From Nemophila menziesii (taxonomy: Eukaryota > Streptophyta > Magnoliopsida > Boraginales > Hydrophyllaceae): a DNA stretch of 64,000 bases. The stretch's first letter is position 1, and the number at the start of each line of letters is the position of its first letter. A program made the position numbers and the translations under genes. Under the pieces are notes generated by a model that was not told the origin of the DNA, made no database searches, and worked only from the letters and a program-made list of their open reading frames with translations. This document shows positions 31,960-41,069 of the stretch, one piece after another. The stretch lies in the NCBI GenBank assembly GCA_029959085.1, contig JARWIR010000017.1, forward strand, positions 23,177,507 to 23,241,506, in the 5' to 3' direction.

Positions 31960-34900
31960 TTACCCTATTCCTAGTATACTAAATGCCGCTGAAAGATCGG
32001 AAATACTAAGCGTATTCCGATTGACAAAAGTTGCTGCGTGCCTAGCTTCCTTCGCTAATTTATCCGCATTCCTGTTGAGCTTCCTGTTAATGTGTTTGAA
32101 AGTAATCTGCCGGAGCTCCTCAGTTGTGCCAATAATTTTTCGAAGAATGGGTTGGATGTTCCAACGTGCTGCTGACACCTGCTTTATACCTTGAATCACT
32201 TCAAGGTTATCTGAGTGGATGGTAACTCTTTTCTCGTGATATCTTCTCGCTATCTTTGTAGCTTCCAAAACCGCTGTTGCTTCTCCTTCTACTACTGTAT
32301 TGCAGTCGATGGTTTTACTTGTTTTTGATTTCTCGTTGTTCTCTCTTTGTTCCCATACAATTGCTATTCCTGTTGGTTCCCACTTGTTCGAGAAAGAAGC
32401 ATCGCAATATATGTTGATTTCGTCCTCGTAATCCGTGTTTCTTGTTTCATTTTGTTCTATTAAGTTATTGAACCCCTTATAACCATCTTTAACCCAGTTA
32501 ATGCCGTGAATTTCCTGCATGAGTTTTGTCGATGTCTTGTTTATTACTGTTCCATTCGCTGCAGTTCCCTCGTGAAGGCCTTTCATTTTTGCTTTCCAGA
32601 TGTTCCAAAGGTTGATCATTATAAAGTCTCGAATTACTTTCTCGTCCCACCCTCCTTTTTTGAAAGATTTTACCGTTTTTAGAAACCAGTCTTCTATATT
32701 ATCATCCATTTTATCTTGAATTTTGATTTGTAAGAACGATCCTGCCCAGATATCTTTGCACATATTGCATTGAAGGAGTAGGTGTTCCACATCTTCTTTA
32801 TCTTGGTTGCACCATAGACAGTTTTTACCATCTGCGCATTTCCTTTTGGAAAGATTAACTCTAGTAGGCAAAGCATTATTAACCACTCTCCACATAAATA
32901 ATCTAATTTTTTTTGGTATATTCGATTTCCATATTTTTTTCCAAATTTTTGTTTCTTTCATAACCCTTGTTTTGGTAGTAGTCGCCTTGTTGTTGTTGTA
33001 TTCCTCCATAATTAGTTTATAACCTGTTTTTGTATCGTAATTACCATTTTTTGAATAAGGCCATATGAATTTATCTTTAGTATCAACTTCTTTGATCTTT
33101 GTTTTCTTTATCAAGTTTATTATAGGTTCGTGGAAAAGGTTATCTAAAGTTTCGAGGTTCCATTCCTCACCTCCTTCCTTCATGAGTTCACTAACTTTTG
33201 TAATGTTCGATCCATTTGGTCTCTCTAATTTCCATTCTGTATCTAACCATCTTTCATTCCATATATCCGTGTCTTTCCCGTCACCTATTTTTTTGATACC
33301 GTATTTTTTAATAAAGTCTCTACCTTCCATTAAACTCGCCCAACTCCAAGTTCTACTCTGTTTAACTTTACACGATAAAAAACTAGATTTATTAAAGTAA
33401 ATACCTTTGAGGAGTCTAGCTGCTAGGTTATTTGGATTATGCATGATTCTCCAAGCTTGAGCGGCTAGAAGAACTGTGTTCATCTTTTTGAAATCTTTAA
33501 AGCCGAGTCCCCCTATGATTTTATTCACCGTTATTTTTTCCCAAGCCACCCAATGTATCTTGTTTCTCTCACCTGAATTCCACCAGAAATTAGAAATAGC
33601 TGAGATAAGTTTATTACAAAAATTAATAGGAAAAGAGAAAATGGACATATAGTAATTTGGAATAGCTTGAAGGATTGCTTTGATGAGCACTTCTTTGCCT
33701 CCTTCCGATAGGAGTTTAGCTTTCCAACCTTCTGTATTTTTAAACACCTTATTAGCTATCCACTCAAGAGAATCTACCTTTGATCTTTTATGACATAATG
33801 GGATACCCAAATAATGTCCCAAGTCATCCGTTTCTTTAATGCCCATTTTCCCCATTACCGAATTTTTGATCTCTTCTGTTGATTCCTTACTAAAATTAAT
33901 TGCCGATTTATTAAAGTTAATAGCCTGTCCAGATCCATCACAATATATATCAAGACATTCTTTAAAAGAGTCAATATTAGAATTATCTAAATCTAAAAAG
34001 AAAAGGGAGTCATCTGCAAATAAGAGATGAGAGATAATAGGGCAGTTTCTATTAATTCGTATACCATTAAAGAGTTTATTGTCGACAAAATGGTCCACGA
34101 TACTGATTAGAGATTCAGTCATAATAGAAAAAAGGAAAGGGGAGAGAGGATCCCCTTGCCTGAGTCCTCTTCCTGGTTTAAAATTTTCTAGCCTTTCACC
34201 GTTGATGTTGATAGAGAAAGACACTGAAGTAATGCAATTCCTTATCCAATCGATCCATCTGCTACAAAAACCTAACTTACTCAAAACCTTAAAAAGGAAA
34301 AGCCATCTTACCTGATCATAAGCTTTAGCCATATCTATTTTGATTGCTGCCAAATTTTTCTTATCTTTCCTCTTCCTACTCATAAAAAAAGAGATTTCTT
34401 GGGCAATGAGTATGTTGTCCTGTATGGCCCTACCTTTGATGAAAGCTGATTGCGTGGGTGAAATAATTTTGTCCATGATTTCCCTTAGTCGGTTGGATAG
34501 AATCTTTGTGATGATTTTGTAAATAAAATTGACACAGGATATGGGTCTGAAGTCTCCTAGATTCTCTTGTATATTCCCTTTTGGGATCAGTGTGATAAGC
34601 GTATCGTTTATAGTTTCCACAGATCGATTGTTTTCAAAAAAATCCATAACAACCTGTATCACATCGTTCTTAATAATTTCCCAAAATTCTTTATAAAACT
34701 TACCGTTTAAACCATCCGGTCCTGGTGCTTTTGCTGCCGACAATTCCTTAACAGCTCTCTCTATTTCTTCAATATCTGGTTTTTTTGTTAACTCTTTATT
34801 CATATCCTCGGTGATGCGAGGTGATATATACTCAACTGCTTTATTCATTGCTTCTTCTTCGCACCCTTTTTCTTTAAAGAGATTTTTATAAAATTCTTGG

Positions 34901-36084
34901 AAGTTTTCTTTGATATTCTCAGGATCATCTGTCCAATCACCTTCTAAATCTATAATTCTATTTATTCTGTTAAGTTTCCTTCTTTTAATAGTAGCCAAAT
35001 GAAAGTATTTTGTATTCTTGTCACCATACGTGAGCCAATTAAGTCTCGCTCTATCACACCAGTATTTCTCTTCTCTCTCGTACTCTTTTTTTATTTTTTC
35101 TTTGATAATGATTTCCTCGTTAGTTGTATCTTTGTCTATAGTATTATTAAGCTTTATCAGTTTATCTTGAAGTTTTTTAATAGTAATTTCGTGGTTTTTA
35201 AAGTATTTCCTACTCCAAGAACTAAGTTCTTTTTTTGTGAATTCCCGTTTCTTAATGAATTTTGGTATAGGGCTATTGTAATTAGGGATAGGCCAACTTT
35301 CTTCAATAATTTTTTTGCAATTCTCATCATCTAGCCATCTCGTTTCAAATTTAAATTGTTTTTCCTTTATTTTTTGATTAAAATCGAAATAAAGGATTAA
35401 AGGAGAGTGGTCCGACCCTATCGCTGGTGGTATGTGTATAAGTGATCTTGGGAAGCGTTCCATCCATTCGTAAGTAGCCAGACCCCTATCGATTCTTGTC
35501 TTGACATTCTTTAAACCTACCATCCTGTTAGACCAAGTAAAGAAACACCCATTAGAGTTAATTTCCGCAAGAGAATTACAACAAGTAAAATCAATGAAAG
35601 TATTAATATGATCCATATTGGCCCTATTCTTGCTATTTTTTTCTGTAATATTGAGAATTTCATTGAAGTCCCCAATAATAGTCCACGGTTCATTGAAGCT
35701 TTCGCCCCATTTTGTTATCTCTTTCCAAGTTTCTAATCTTTGTTTAAAGTCATTGGGAGCATGAATAAACACCATATAATAACTAAAAGAAAGTTCATTA
35801 ATACGAGCAATAATAAAGGAGTTACAACTAAAGACAATATTAAGATGCACGTAAGAGTGCCACAAAACCAGGAACCCTCCTGAATGAAAAGCCTTTCCAG
35901 TGGGTTCCACAAAAAACGAGTTATCAAAACCAAACCGAGCCAAAACATCTTGAGAGTCCACTTCTCTCAGCATCGTCTCACAAAACGCCACCACACCAGG
36001 TCTGTATTGAGCCACCAACGAGCTAGCTTTTGTTAATGTTAAGGGCGCTCGTAAACCCTGAACATTCCAAAATAGAGTCGTCAC
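31960..36084 (-). CDS. LINE-A ORF2: endonuclease-reverse transcriptase-RNase H
   Basis: This is an intact 1374-residue frame. The AP-type endonuclease covers about residues 1-240, with FWNVQG, FCETM, IIGDFNEI and GSDHSPL containing the Asn, Glu, Asp and His catalytic positions. The reverse transcriptase (about 430-740) has APGPDGLNGKFYKEFW, IKIDMAKAYDQVRW, LRQGDPLSPFLF and the LLFADDSLFF catalytic box. The zf-RVT domain (FMWRVVNNALPTR ... CLWCNQDKEDVEHLLLQC) and RNase H (INIYCDASF, VEGEATAVLEA, IHSDNLEV, NRNADKLAKEA) follow. The frame begins with GTG overlapping the ORF1 stop, and the endonuclease starts at once. No ATG is available nearby. It nicks target DNA and copies its RNA in place. Confidence 0.9.
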   Translation of the reverse strand: MTTLFWNVQGLRAPLTLTKASSLVAQYRPGVVAFCETMLREVDSQDVLARFGFDNSFFVEPTGKAFHSGGFLVLWHSYVHLNIVFSCNSFIIARINELSFSYYMVFIHAPNDFKQRLETWKEITKWGESFNEPWTIIGDFNEILNITEKNSKNRANMDHINTFIDFTCCNSLAEINSNGCFFTWSNRMVGLKNVKTRIDRGLATYEWMERFPRSLIHIPPAIGSDHSPLILYFDFNQKIKEKQFKFETRWLDDENCKKIIEESWPIPNYNSPIPKFIKKREFTKKELSSWSRKYFKNHEITIKKLQDKLIKLNNTIDKDTTNEEIIIKEKIKKEYEREEKYWCDRARLNWLTYGDKNTKYFHLATIKRRKLNRINRIIDLEGDWTDDPENIKENFQEFYKNLFKEKGCEEEAMNKAVEYISPRITEDMNKELTKKPDIEEIERAVKELSAAKAPGPDGLNGKFYKEFWEIIKNDVIQVVMDFFENNRSVETINDTLITLIPKGNIQENLGDFRPISCVNFIYKIITKILSNRLREIMDKIISPTQSAFIKGRAIQDNILIAQEISFFMSRKRKDKKNLAAIKIDMAKAYDQVRWLFLFKVLSKLGFCSRWIDWIRNCITSVSFSININGERLENFKPGRGLRQGDPLSPFLFSIMTESLISIVDHFVDNKLFNGIRINRNCPIISHLLFADDSLFFLDLDNSNIDSFKECLDIYCDGSGQAINFNKSAINFSKESTEEIKNSVMGKMGIKETDDLGHYLGIPLCHKRSKVDSLEWIANKVFKNTEGWKAKLLSEGGKEVLIKAILQAIPNYYMSIFSFPINFCNKLISAISNFWWNSGERNKIHWVAWEKITVNKIIGGLGFKDFKKMNTVLLAAQAWRIMHNPNNLAARLLKGIYFNKSSFLSCKVKQSRTWSWASLMEGRDFIKKYGIKKIGDGKDTDIWNERWLDTEWKLERPNGSNITKVSELMKEGGEEWNLETLDNLFHEPIINLIKKTKIKEVDTKDKFIWPYSKNGNYDTKTGYKLIMEEYNNNKATTTKTRVMKETKIWKKIWKSNIPKKIRLFMWRVVNNALPTRVNLSKRKCADGKNCLWCNQDKEDVEHLLLQCNMCKDIWAGSFLQIKIQDKMDDNIEDWFLKTVKSFKKGGWDEKVIRDFIMINLWNIWKAKMKGLHEGTAANGTVINKTSTKLMQEIHGINWVKDGYKGFNNLIEQNETRNTDYEDEINIYCDASFSNKWEPTGIAIVWEQRENNEKSKTSKTIDCNTVVEGEATAVLEATKIARRYHEKRVTIHSDNLEVIQGIKQVSAARWNIQPILRKIIGTTEELRQITFKHINRKLNRNADKLAKEARHAATFVNRNTLSISDLSAAFSILGIG

Positions 36085-38504
36085 TTAATCTTTGCGGCTT
36101 TTTTGGAGTTGCCGCCTCCGTTCTTGTTTTCGAAAACCTCCTCTTCATCCTCGAAAGCATCAGCATACTGGAAATTCATATCATGGTCCTCTCCTCCACC
36201 TTCATAGTCCTTCTCAAAGTAATTCTCGCTACTTTCAAAGTTCCCCTCATCCTCTTCCTCAGGTTCATACTGCGAGTTCTCCTCATCCACTTCTTCTGTA
36301 ATCTTCTTCGAATCCTTCCCCTTCTCTTTGACTATAATATTCCTTTCCGCTTCTTCTTTTTCATCCTCTAGGATACTGAATTGATTTTTATTAACAAAAT
36401 CTTCAATTGGATCCACTACCCTTAACTTTTTGAAGTTACCAGCCATTTTTGAGTTAACTTCACCACTTCCAGACTCAATTCTAATTCCTCTCGCTTCCCT
36501 CCTTCTTTTTATAGCTTGTTGAGAATTTGATGAAGTCTCCATGTACTGATTAGAGGTGTTGTTGGAAGTTGCCACGTATTTCCCTTTTATCTTCTTCATT
36601 TGTTCTTCGAATGCCATGAGCGCAGCTCGAATGCTTCCTTCGTTCCCTTCCTCACTCTCATCTGTTATTCCATGAGTTCTTTTGAATGCTTCCATTTTTA
36701 AAGAAGATTCATGTAATTCATTGCGTAGGTCATGAATTTGCTTATTCCAGCTCTCCCATTCTCGTTCCTCTGTGTCCTTATCTTCATCTTCATGACGGTT
36801 CTTGCTCGTTTTTGCTTCGCCATTCTTCTTTGTGTAGTTGAATTTGCTCAGAACATCCTCATCTTCATCTCGGAGCTGGATACCCTTGGTTGGGTTGTTA
36901 ACTCTGTTGCTTGGACCTGCATCTTTAATAGATTTATCACTATAAAAGTAGTTAGTAAATTCTCCATTATTTTTAATATGAAGACCATAAATCGGGTTGA
37001 AAGGCGGGAATTTTGCTACGTTGTCGATGCTCCATGAGACTTTCCTGCGCTCATCAATGTCTTCCACCTGTTTAACACTCTTATTAGGGCAATCTCCGTA
37101 TTGATGTCCTATCCTTCCACACTTAAAACAGAGTAATCCCGTATTTTCGTATTGGAACACTACCCAAGCTGGACCCTCCTCCTGGTAAAGATAGGCTCCA
37201 GGGGGTAGAGGATATTTGGTGTTGATTCTAGCTCTAAACCTTAATATCTTAACATCACAGTTTTGATTGTTGGGAAGATCCACTGCTTCTATTCTGATAA
37301 AGCATACCTCGAGAGCTTTAATAGTGTCTAGATTGTTTTGCTTAAATGCCAAACCTCTAACTTGGACCCAGATTGAAGAGTAATCTGTCGCCAAATCATT
37401 AAAATCGACAACAAGAGGCCACATGGTCATGCTTAAGTGAAGCTTCTGATATAGTCCTGGTCTCATTTCCCAAACTCTTTTGAACTCTTTTTCATTGAAA
37501 ATCTCCAGCTTGAACATATTATTCTTGACATCAGTTAACCTGTAGTGCCCTTGTATTCCCCATCTGTCCTCTATTAGCTTCCTGAGTTGCACAGCATAGA
37601 TGGCAGAATCTCCAATGGCCTTGATGAGAATAGCTTTCTCTTCCTTCATGCTAGCAGAAAGTCGCGCCTTAGAACCAATGTTGATAACTCCCAACTTACG
37701 TGCTTTGTGGTCGTTGAGAGGAATTATAGGTAAGGCATGGTGATCTCTTGACGCCATGGTAGCACCTGGACAGCCAATAGGCACTAATATACTAGAAAGC
37801 ACAGTGATTAGAAAACAAAAGGAGCAGGTAAATGTGAAATGAAAAGCTTGAAAGGTGAGGGTGTTATCTGGAAAGAAGCTGGTAAGAGAGCAGAACTGAG
37901 AAGATGATAATGAAACAGCTTCACTCTCCTCTTTGGGTATATATAGGTGCCATCCTTTACCCTCTTCATAGGGTGTCTTAATTACCCTAAGGTAGGTTGA
38001 GTAATCCTTTCCAAGGCTTCGGTAAGTGGTGATTTTCTTCCTGTTACACTCTTTAATTATGAGAAAGTAATTATTATTACCTGGCTCTATGGTTAATCTT
38101 GAAGAAATCGAGGTATCGTGGCATCCTTTGATAGGTCTATACCCGCGTGCTAAGTAAACCCATCCAAGTTCGTCTCTTCGCCTCCTCCACCCAAATCTAT
38201 TTTTTTTCGCTTTTGATTTCTGCACAAAAGGAGATCCGAAATTATAACCAACAATATTTAATAGCTTTGTTACCTCGATGAAAGGAGAAATTTGGTCTGC
38301 AGCACACAAGAGATTGAGAAGTTCAAGCGACGCCATCGTCGCCTCTTGACCATCCTCATCATTAAATCCACTTCCCCATTTTTGTCTGCACCCTTCTACT
38401 ACTTTATTAGCCTTCCTGATTGTTGAATTAGATTTGTTCTTCCCCAAATCCGAAAAGGTAAAGTCCTTTTGTAACCCTAATAATCCATCTGACGAAACCC
38501 CCAT
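36081..38504 (-). CDS. LINE-A ORF1: DUF4283/zinc-knuckle RNA-binding protein with long N-terminal extension
   Basis: From the first ATG (38504) the frame is 807 residues. The core begins near MASRDHHALPIIPLNDHKAR (an internal ATG at about 37756). It has a DUF4283-like region with WPLVVDFND and WVQVRGLAF, then a CCHC knuckle CFKCGRIGHQYGDC and an acidic, Glu-rich tail. Plant L1 ORF1 proteins bind the element RNA. The first roughly 250 residues are unusual: a basic patch KSKAKKNRFGWRRRR, then a hydrophobic stretch just before the internal ATG. I do not recognise this extension. On the minus strand CTATATATACCC lies about 190 bp upstream of the internal ATG, so a shorter product is possible. Confidence 0.8.
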   Translation of the reverse strand: MGVSSDGLLGLQKDFTFSDLGKNKSNSTIRKANKVVEGCRQKWGSGFNDEDGQEATMASLELLNLLCAADQISPFIEVTKLLNIVGYNFGSPFVQKSKAKKNRFGWRRRRDELGWVYLARGYRPIKGCHDTSISSRLTIEPGNNNYFLIIKECNRKKITTYRSLGKDYSTYLRVIKTPYEEGKGWHLYIPKEESEAVSLSSSQFCSLTSFFPDNTLTFQAFHFTFTCSFCFLITVLSSILVPIGCPGATMASRDHHALPIIPLNDHKARKLGVINIGSKARLSASMKEEKAILIKAIGDSAIYAVQLRKLIEDRWGIQGHYRLTDVKNNMFKLEIFNEKEFKRVWEMRPGLYQKLHLSMTMWPLVVDFNDLATDYSSIWVQVRGLAFKQNNLDTIKALEVCFIRIEAVDLPNNQNCDVKILRFRARINTKYPLPPGAYLYQEEGPAWVVFQYENTGLLCFKCGRIGHQYGDCPNKSVKQVEDIDERRKVSWSIDNVAKFPPFNPIYGLHIKNNGEFTNYFYSDKSIKDAGPSNRVNNPTKGIQLRDEDEDVLSKFNYTKKNGEAKTSKNRHEDEDKDTEEREWESWNKQIHDLRNELHESSLKMEAFKRTHGITDESEEGNEGSIRAALMAFEEQMKKIKGKYVATSNNTSNQYMETSSNSQQAIKRRREARGIRIESGSGEVNSKMAGNFKKLRVVDPIEDFVNKNQFSILEDEKEEAERNIIVKEKGKDSKKITEEVDEENSQYEPEEEDEGNFESSENYFEKDYEGGGEDHDMNFQYADAFEDEEEVFENKNGGGNSKKAAKIK

Positions 38505-38832
38505 TCCAAGATGAGGAGAGAGAGGCGTGAAGCAAGAAACAAGAACCACTCACGAAATCACCACACCGAAGCGATGATAATCACGAGTAGATTTGATGAT
38601 TTTAAATTCTAACAAAGGTAACTAAAAAAATAAACAAAAAGAAAATGTCATCTCTTTGATTCATTTTTTTGTTCATTACTTGGTGCAAAGATCACCTCAA
38701 TGTCGTTTTATTGACGCACAAAAATTGAATTAATCAGAAATAATACAGTTGAATAAAACAAAAGAAATCCATCACACAAAGCTTGCAAAATAACAATCAC
38801 TAATACATATAAGATAAAAACAGTTAAAATAA

Positions 38833-39435
38833 CTACATTTCTTCAAATTTTTGCCATGGGTTGCTTGGCAGATTAATTTTCTCAAAATCAGACCTAAACT
38901 GAAAAGAATCTCGAGCATAATAAAGTTTACTAAATTTAACTACATCAAATGTGCGACTTTGTGACTTGTAAAACATTACTTTGAAAACATCCTTGATGAA
39001 TGTCATATCCGAATTGTAAAAATTAGTCAGAGCGCACAAACGATTCTCTTCGACAAAATCCATCATATCCACGGTGATCTTCTTGTTCCATGAATTATTT
39101 CTATCATTTGACACGACCCAAATTTCAAAATATCTGTTTCCAATCTTGCAACTTAAACCAAGCCTTCCTTCATATTCAATGAGTTTGTTATGTGTATAGC
39201 TTTCGTTAGTAATTACATCCTCTGGTAATGAAAAGTGTGATAATATCTCTTTATCCACAACAAACATTAACACCTTATTGTCATTACTTAACCAATAAAT
39301 TGATTTACTAGCTGTTACAGTTACGTTATTTACGAAAAATACACCTTGTGGAAGAATGATTTTATTAGCTTCTCTCCATTTCCATTTGGTCGAATCAAAG
39401 ATCTCTTTGTGAAAGTAATATTGTTGCAACCTATA
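38833..39435 (-). pseudogene. F-box-associated (FBA) domain gene fragment
   Basis: A 198-residue frame lacks any F-box. It reads KEIFDSTKWKWREANKIILP, SIYWLSNDNKVLMFVVDKEI and FSLPEDV, the C-terminal interaction domain of plant F-box proteins that pick substrates for SCF ubiquitin ligases. The frame opens right after a splice-acceptor-like TTTATTTATAG at 39436, so it is a last exon separated from its first. It lies inside MULE-1 and was probably captured. The exon itself is intact, but there is no start or F-box within the element. Confidence 0.7.
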
Positions 39436-40236
39436 AATAAATATATCAAAGTTTAATGGTGATTATAATAATTAGATTAAACTATATAAAATTTTATATA
39501 TATGGTGCATAGATCATATTTTATATTTCTTTATGTATGAAAAACTTCAAGTAACTTGGATTAAAAATTTAAGCACTAAAATATCAACACTCGAACAAAA
39601 AACAATTACAAAACACATGCTTATAATATATTTTCAGATTTTTGTTTCTGGTTAATTACACAATTGGCCTAATCTTTTGTACGACAAAAGGTTGCATCAC
39701 TAGTGTATACCAGGAACTAGGGAGTATATTATACTATTTCACATAAAAGGACATATAGTGAAATATAGAAAAAAAAAATTAAATATAATTAGGCTAGTCT
39801 TTGCAAAAAGCTAGAATAGGTTAAAATCAATGAAACCACAATTTGAAAAAATATATTTACATTGACCATTATTATAGCTAGCTAACGTATAATTATAACG
39901 AGCATTATACTGAAATCTAACCAGCAAAAAGGAATATATTATTTAAAATAATTTATGAGTGTATATACAAATAAGAAGGTAACGTACCAGTTGATTAGGT
40001 TTTCATATTCTAATAATTTTGAATCTCAAAGGATTCGAACCTAGAACGATTAAACCAACTGACACAATAGTATAACGAGTCTTAGGATTTGGTAACTATC
40101 TCGATTGATTTGTACAAGGTTAGCAAATATACTATCTTACATGTTTATCTCCTCTACATACATAACACAATATTTTTTTTTCGGTGAAGCTAAATTTTTT
40201 GTATCGTGTTTCTAAAATAGAGTCTTCAGTCTCCCC
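39436..40236. other. AT-rich interior of MULE-1
   Basis: No F-box exon is found. At about 39985-40085 the minus strand carries TTGGTTTAATCGTTCTAGG followed by TTCGAATCC, a tRNA-like box B, which may be an old SINE head. The rest is AT-rich. Confidence 0.4.
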
Positions 40237-40566
40237 CCAATCGGGAGAAGATTTTTGGTATATGTTTTGATTATTTTTGTTTTAATTTTGTGTATATATA
40301 GGTTTGGTGATTAAGAACTACCAATTTTTCCCTTTCCAATTAGTCAGTTTTGTTATTGAATAAGAAAATCGATTTTTTAATAATTAAATAAAAATTGCGC
40401 ACATGACCAGCACCTGACCGTCTAACGGCGATTTTTGACGGATTCCGTTAACTGGGGGTAACGAGTCACGAAAACTTAGTATAGGGGGTAAAATGTCGTG
40501 TTTACGAAAACAGGGGGTAAGTAGTCAATTGGCCCATAGTATAGGGGGTAAAAGGGCTATTTACTC
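40237..40566 (-). repeat. right TIR of MULE-1
   Basis: This is the reverse complement of the left TIR with about 80-85 percent apparent identity. TATATATACA on the minus strand (about 40291-40300) is the inward-pointing TATA counterpart of the left TIR. The TIR ends TTTACTC at 40566, next to the 9-bp duplication. Confidence 0.85.
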
Positions 40567-41069
40567 TATTTGGAATCCTAATTGAAGAATTAGAAGGATA
40601 ATGCTTCGAAAATAAAAGGGACAAAATTATGGGAAGTTTTTTTTGTTGTTGCTTCAAAGTGTAAGTGATATATATCTTTGTGAATGTTTCAAAGTTTTTT
40701 TTAATGTATGTGATCTGCATTTTTTTATTAATTATTTGTCATGAAAAGGTATTAGTAACTTAAGCATTTGTGTTGTCCATTTGTTATTGATTAAGAAAAA
40801 TATCCGAAAAGTACATATTCAGTTTCGTAAATATGCTATTGTTTGTCTAAATTTTGATAATTATTATTTGTTCTTAATTTTTTACATAAGAAAAATGGAG
40901 TGAACACAATTTCAGGGATCACGAACATTTAGACTCGACCAACTGGCAGTGTATAGGTTGAACCACAAGAACGTAAAAAATCCCTGTAGACCAAAAGGGG
41001 TCTGGAAACCATGATTTGTCAGGTCACATTGACAAAGATAATATTTAGATGGCATGATCGATACACTTT

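Larger units (their letters stand above)
31899..38553 (-). mobile_element. LINE-A, apparently full-length L1-type non-LTR retrotransposon
   Basis: On the minus strand the order is a short leader, ORF1 (38504-36081), ORF2 (36084-31960), a 3' stem-loop and poly(A) (T-run 31900-31916). The target duplication is less clear than for the other LINEs: GAAATCA occurs left of the T-run (31893-31899) and at 38554-38560. Both ORFs are uninterrupted and the catalytic residues look intact, so the copy is young. It lies inside MULE-1. Confidence 0.85.
30343..40566. mobile_element. 10.2-kb Mutator-like element with 9-bp target duplication (MULE-1)
   Basis: The direct repeat TATTTGGAA at 30334-30342 and 40567-40575 flanks two inverted repeats of about 330 bp: GAGTAAACAATAGTTACCC at left and GAGTAAATAGCCCTTTTACC at right (reverse strand). 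Nine-base duplications and long TIRs starting with G are the hallmark of Mutator-like elements. The interior has no transposase. It carries an ARM-repeat gene fragment, an F-box-associated gene fragment and a complete LINE of about 6.65 kb. Removing the LINE leaves about 3.6 kb, a typical Pack-MULE size, so the LINE probably inserted later. Confidence 0.85.
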
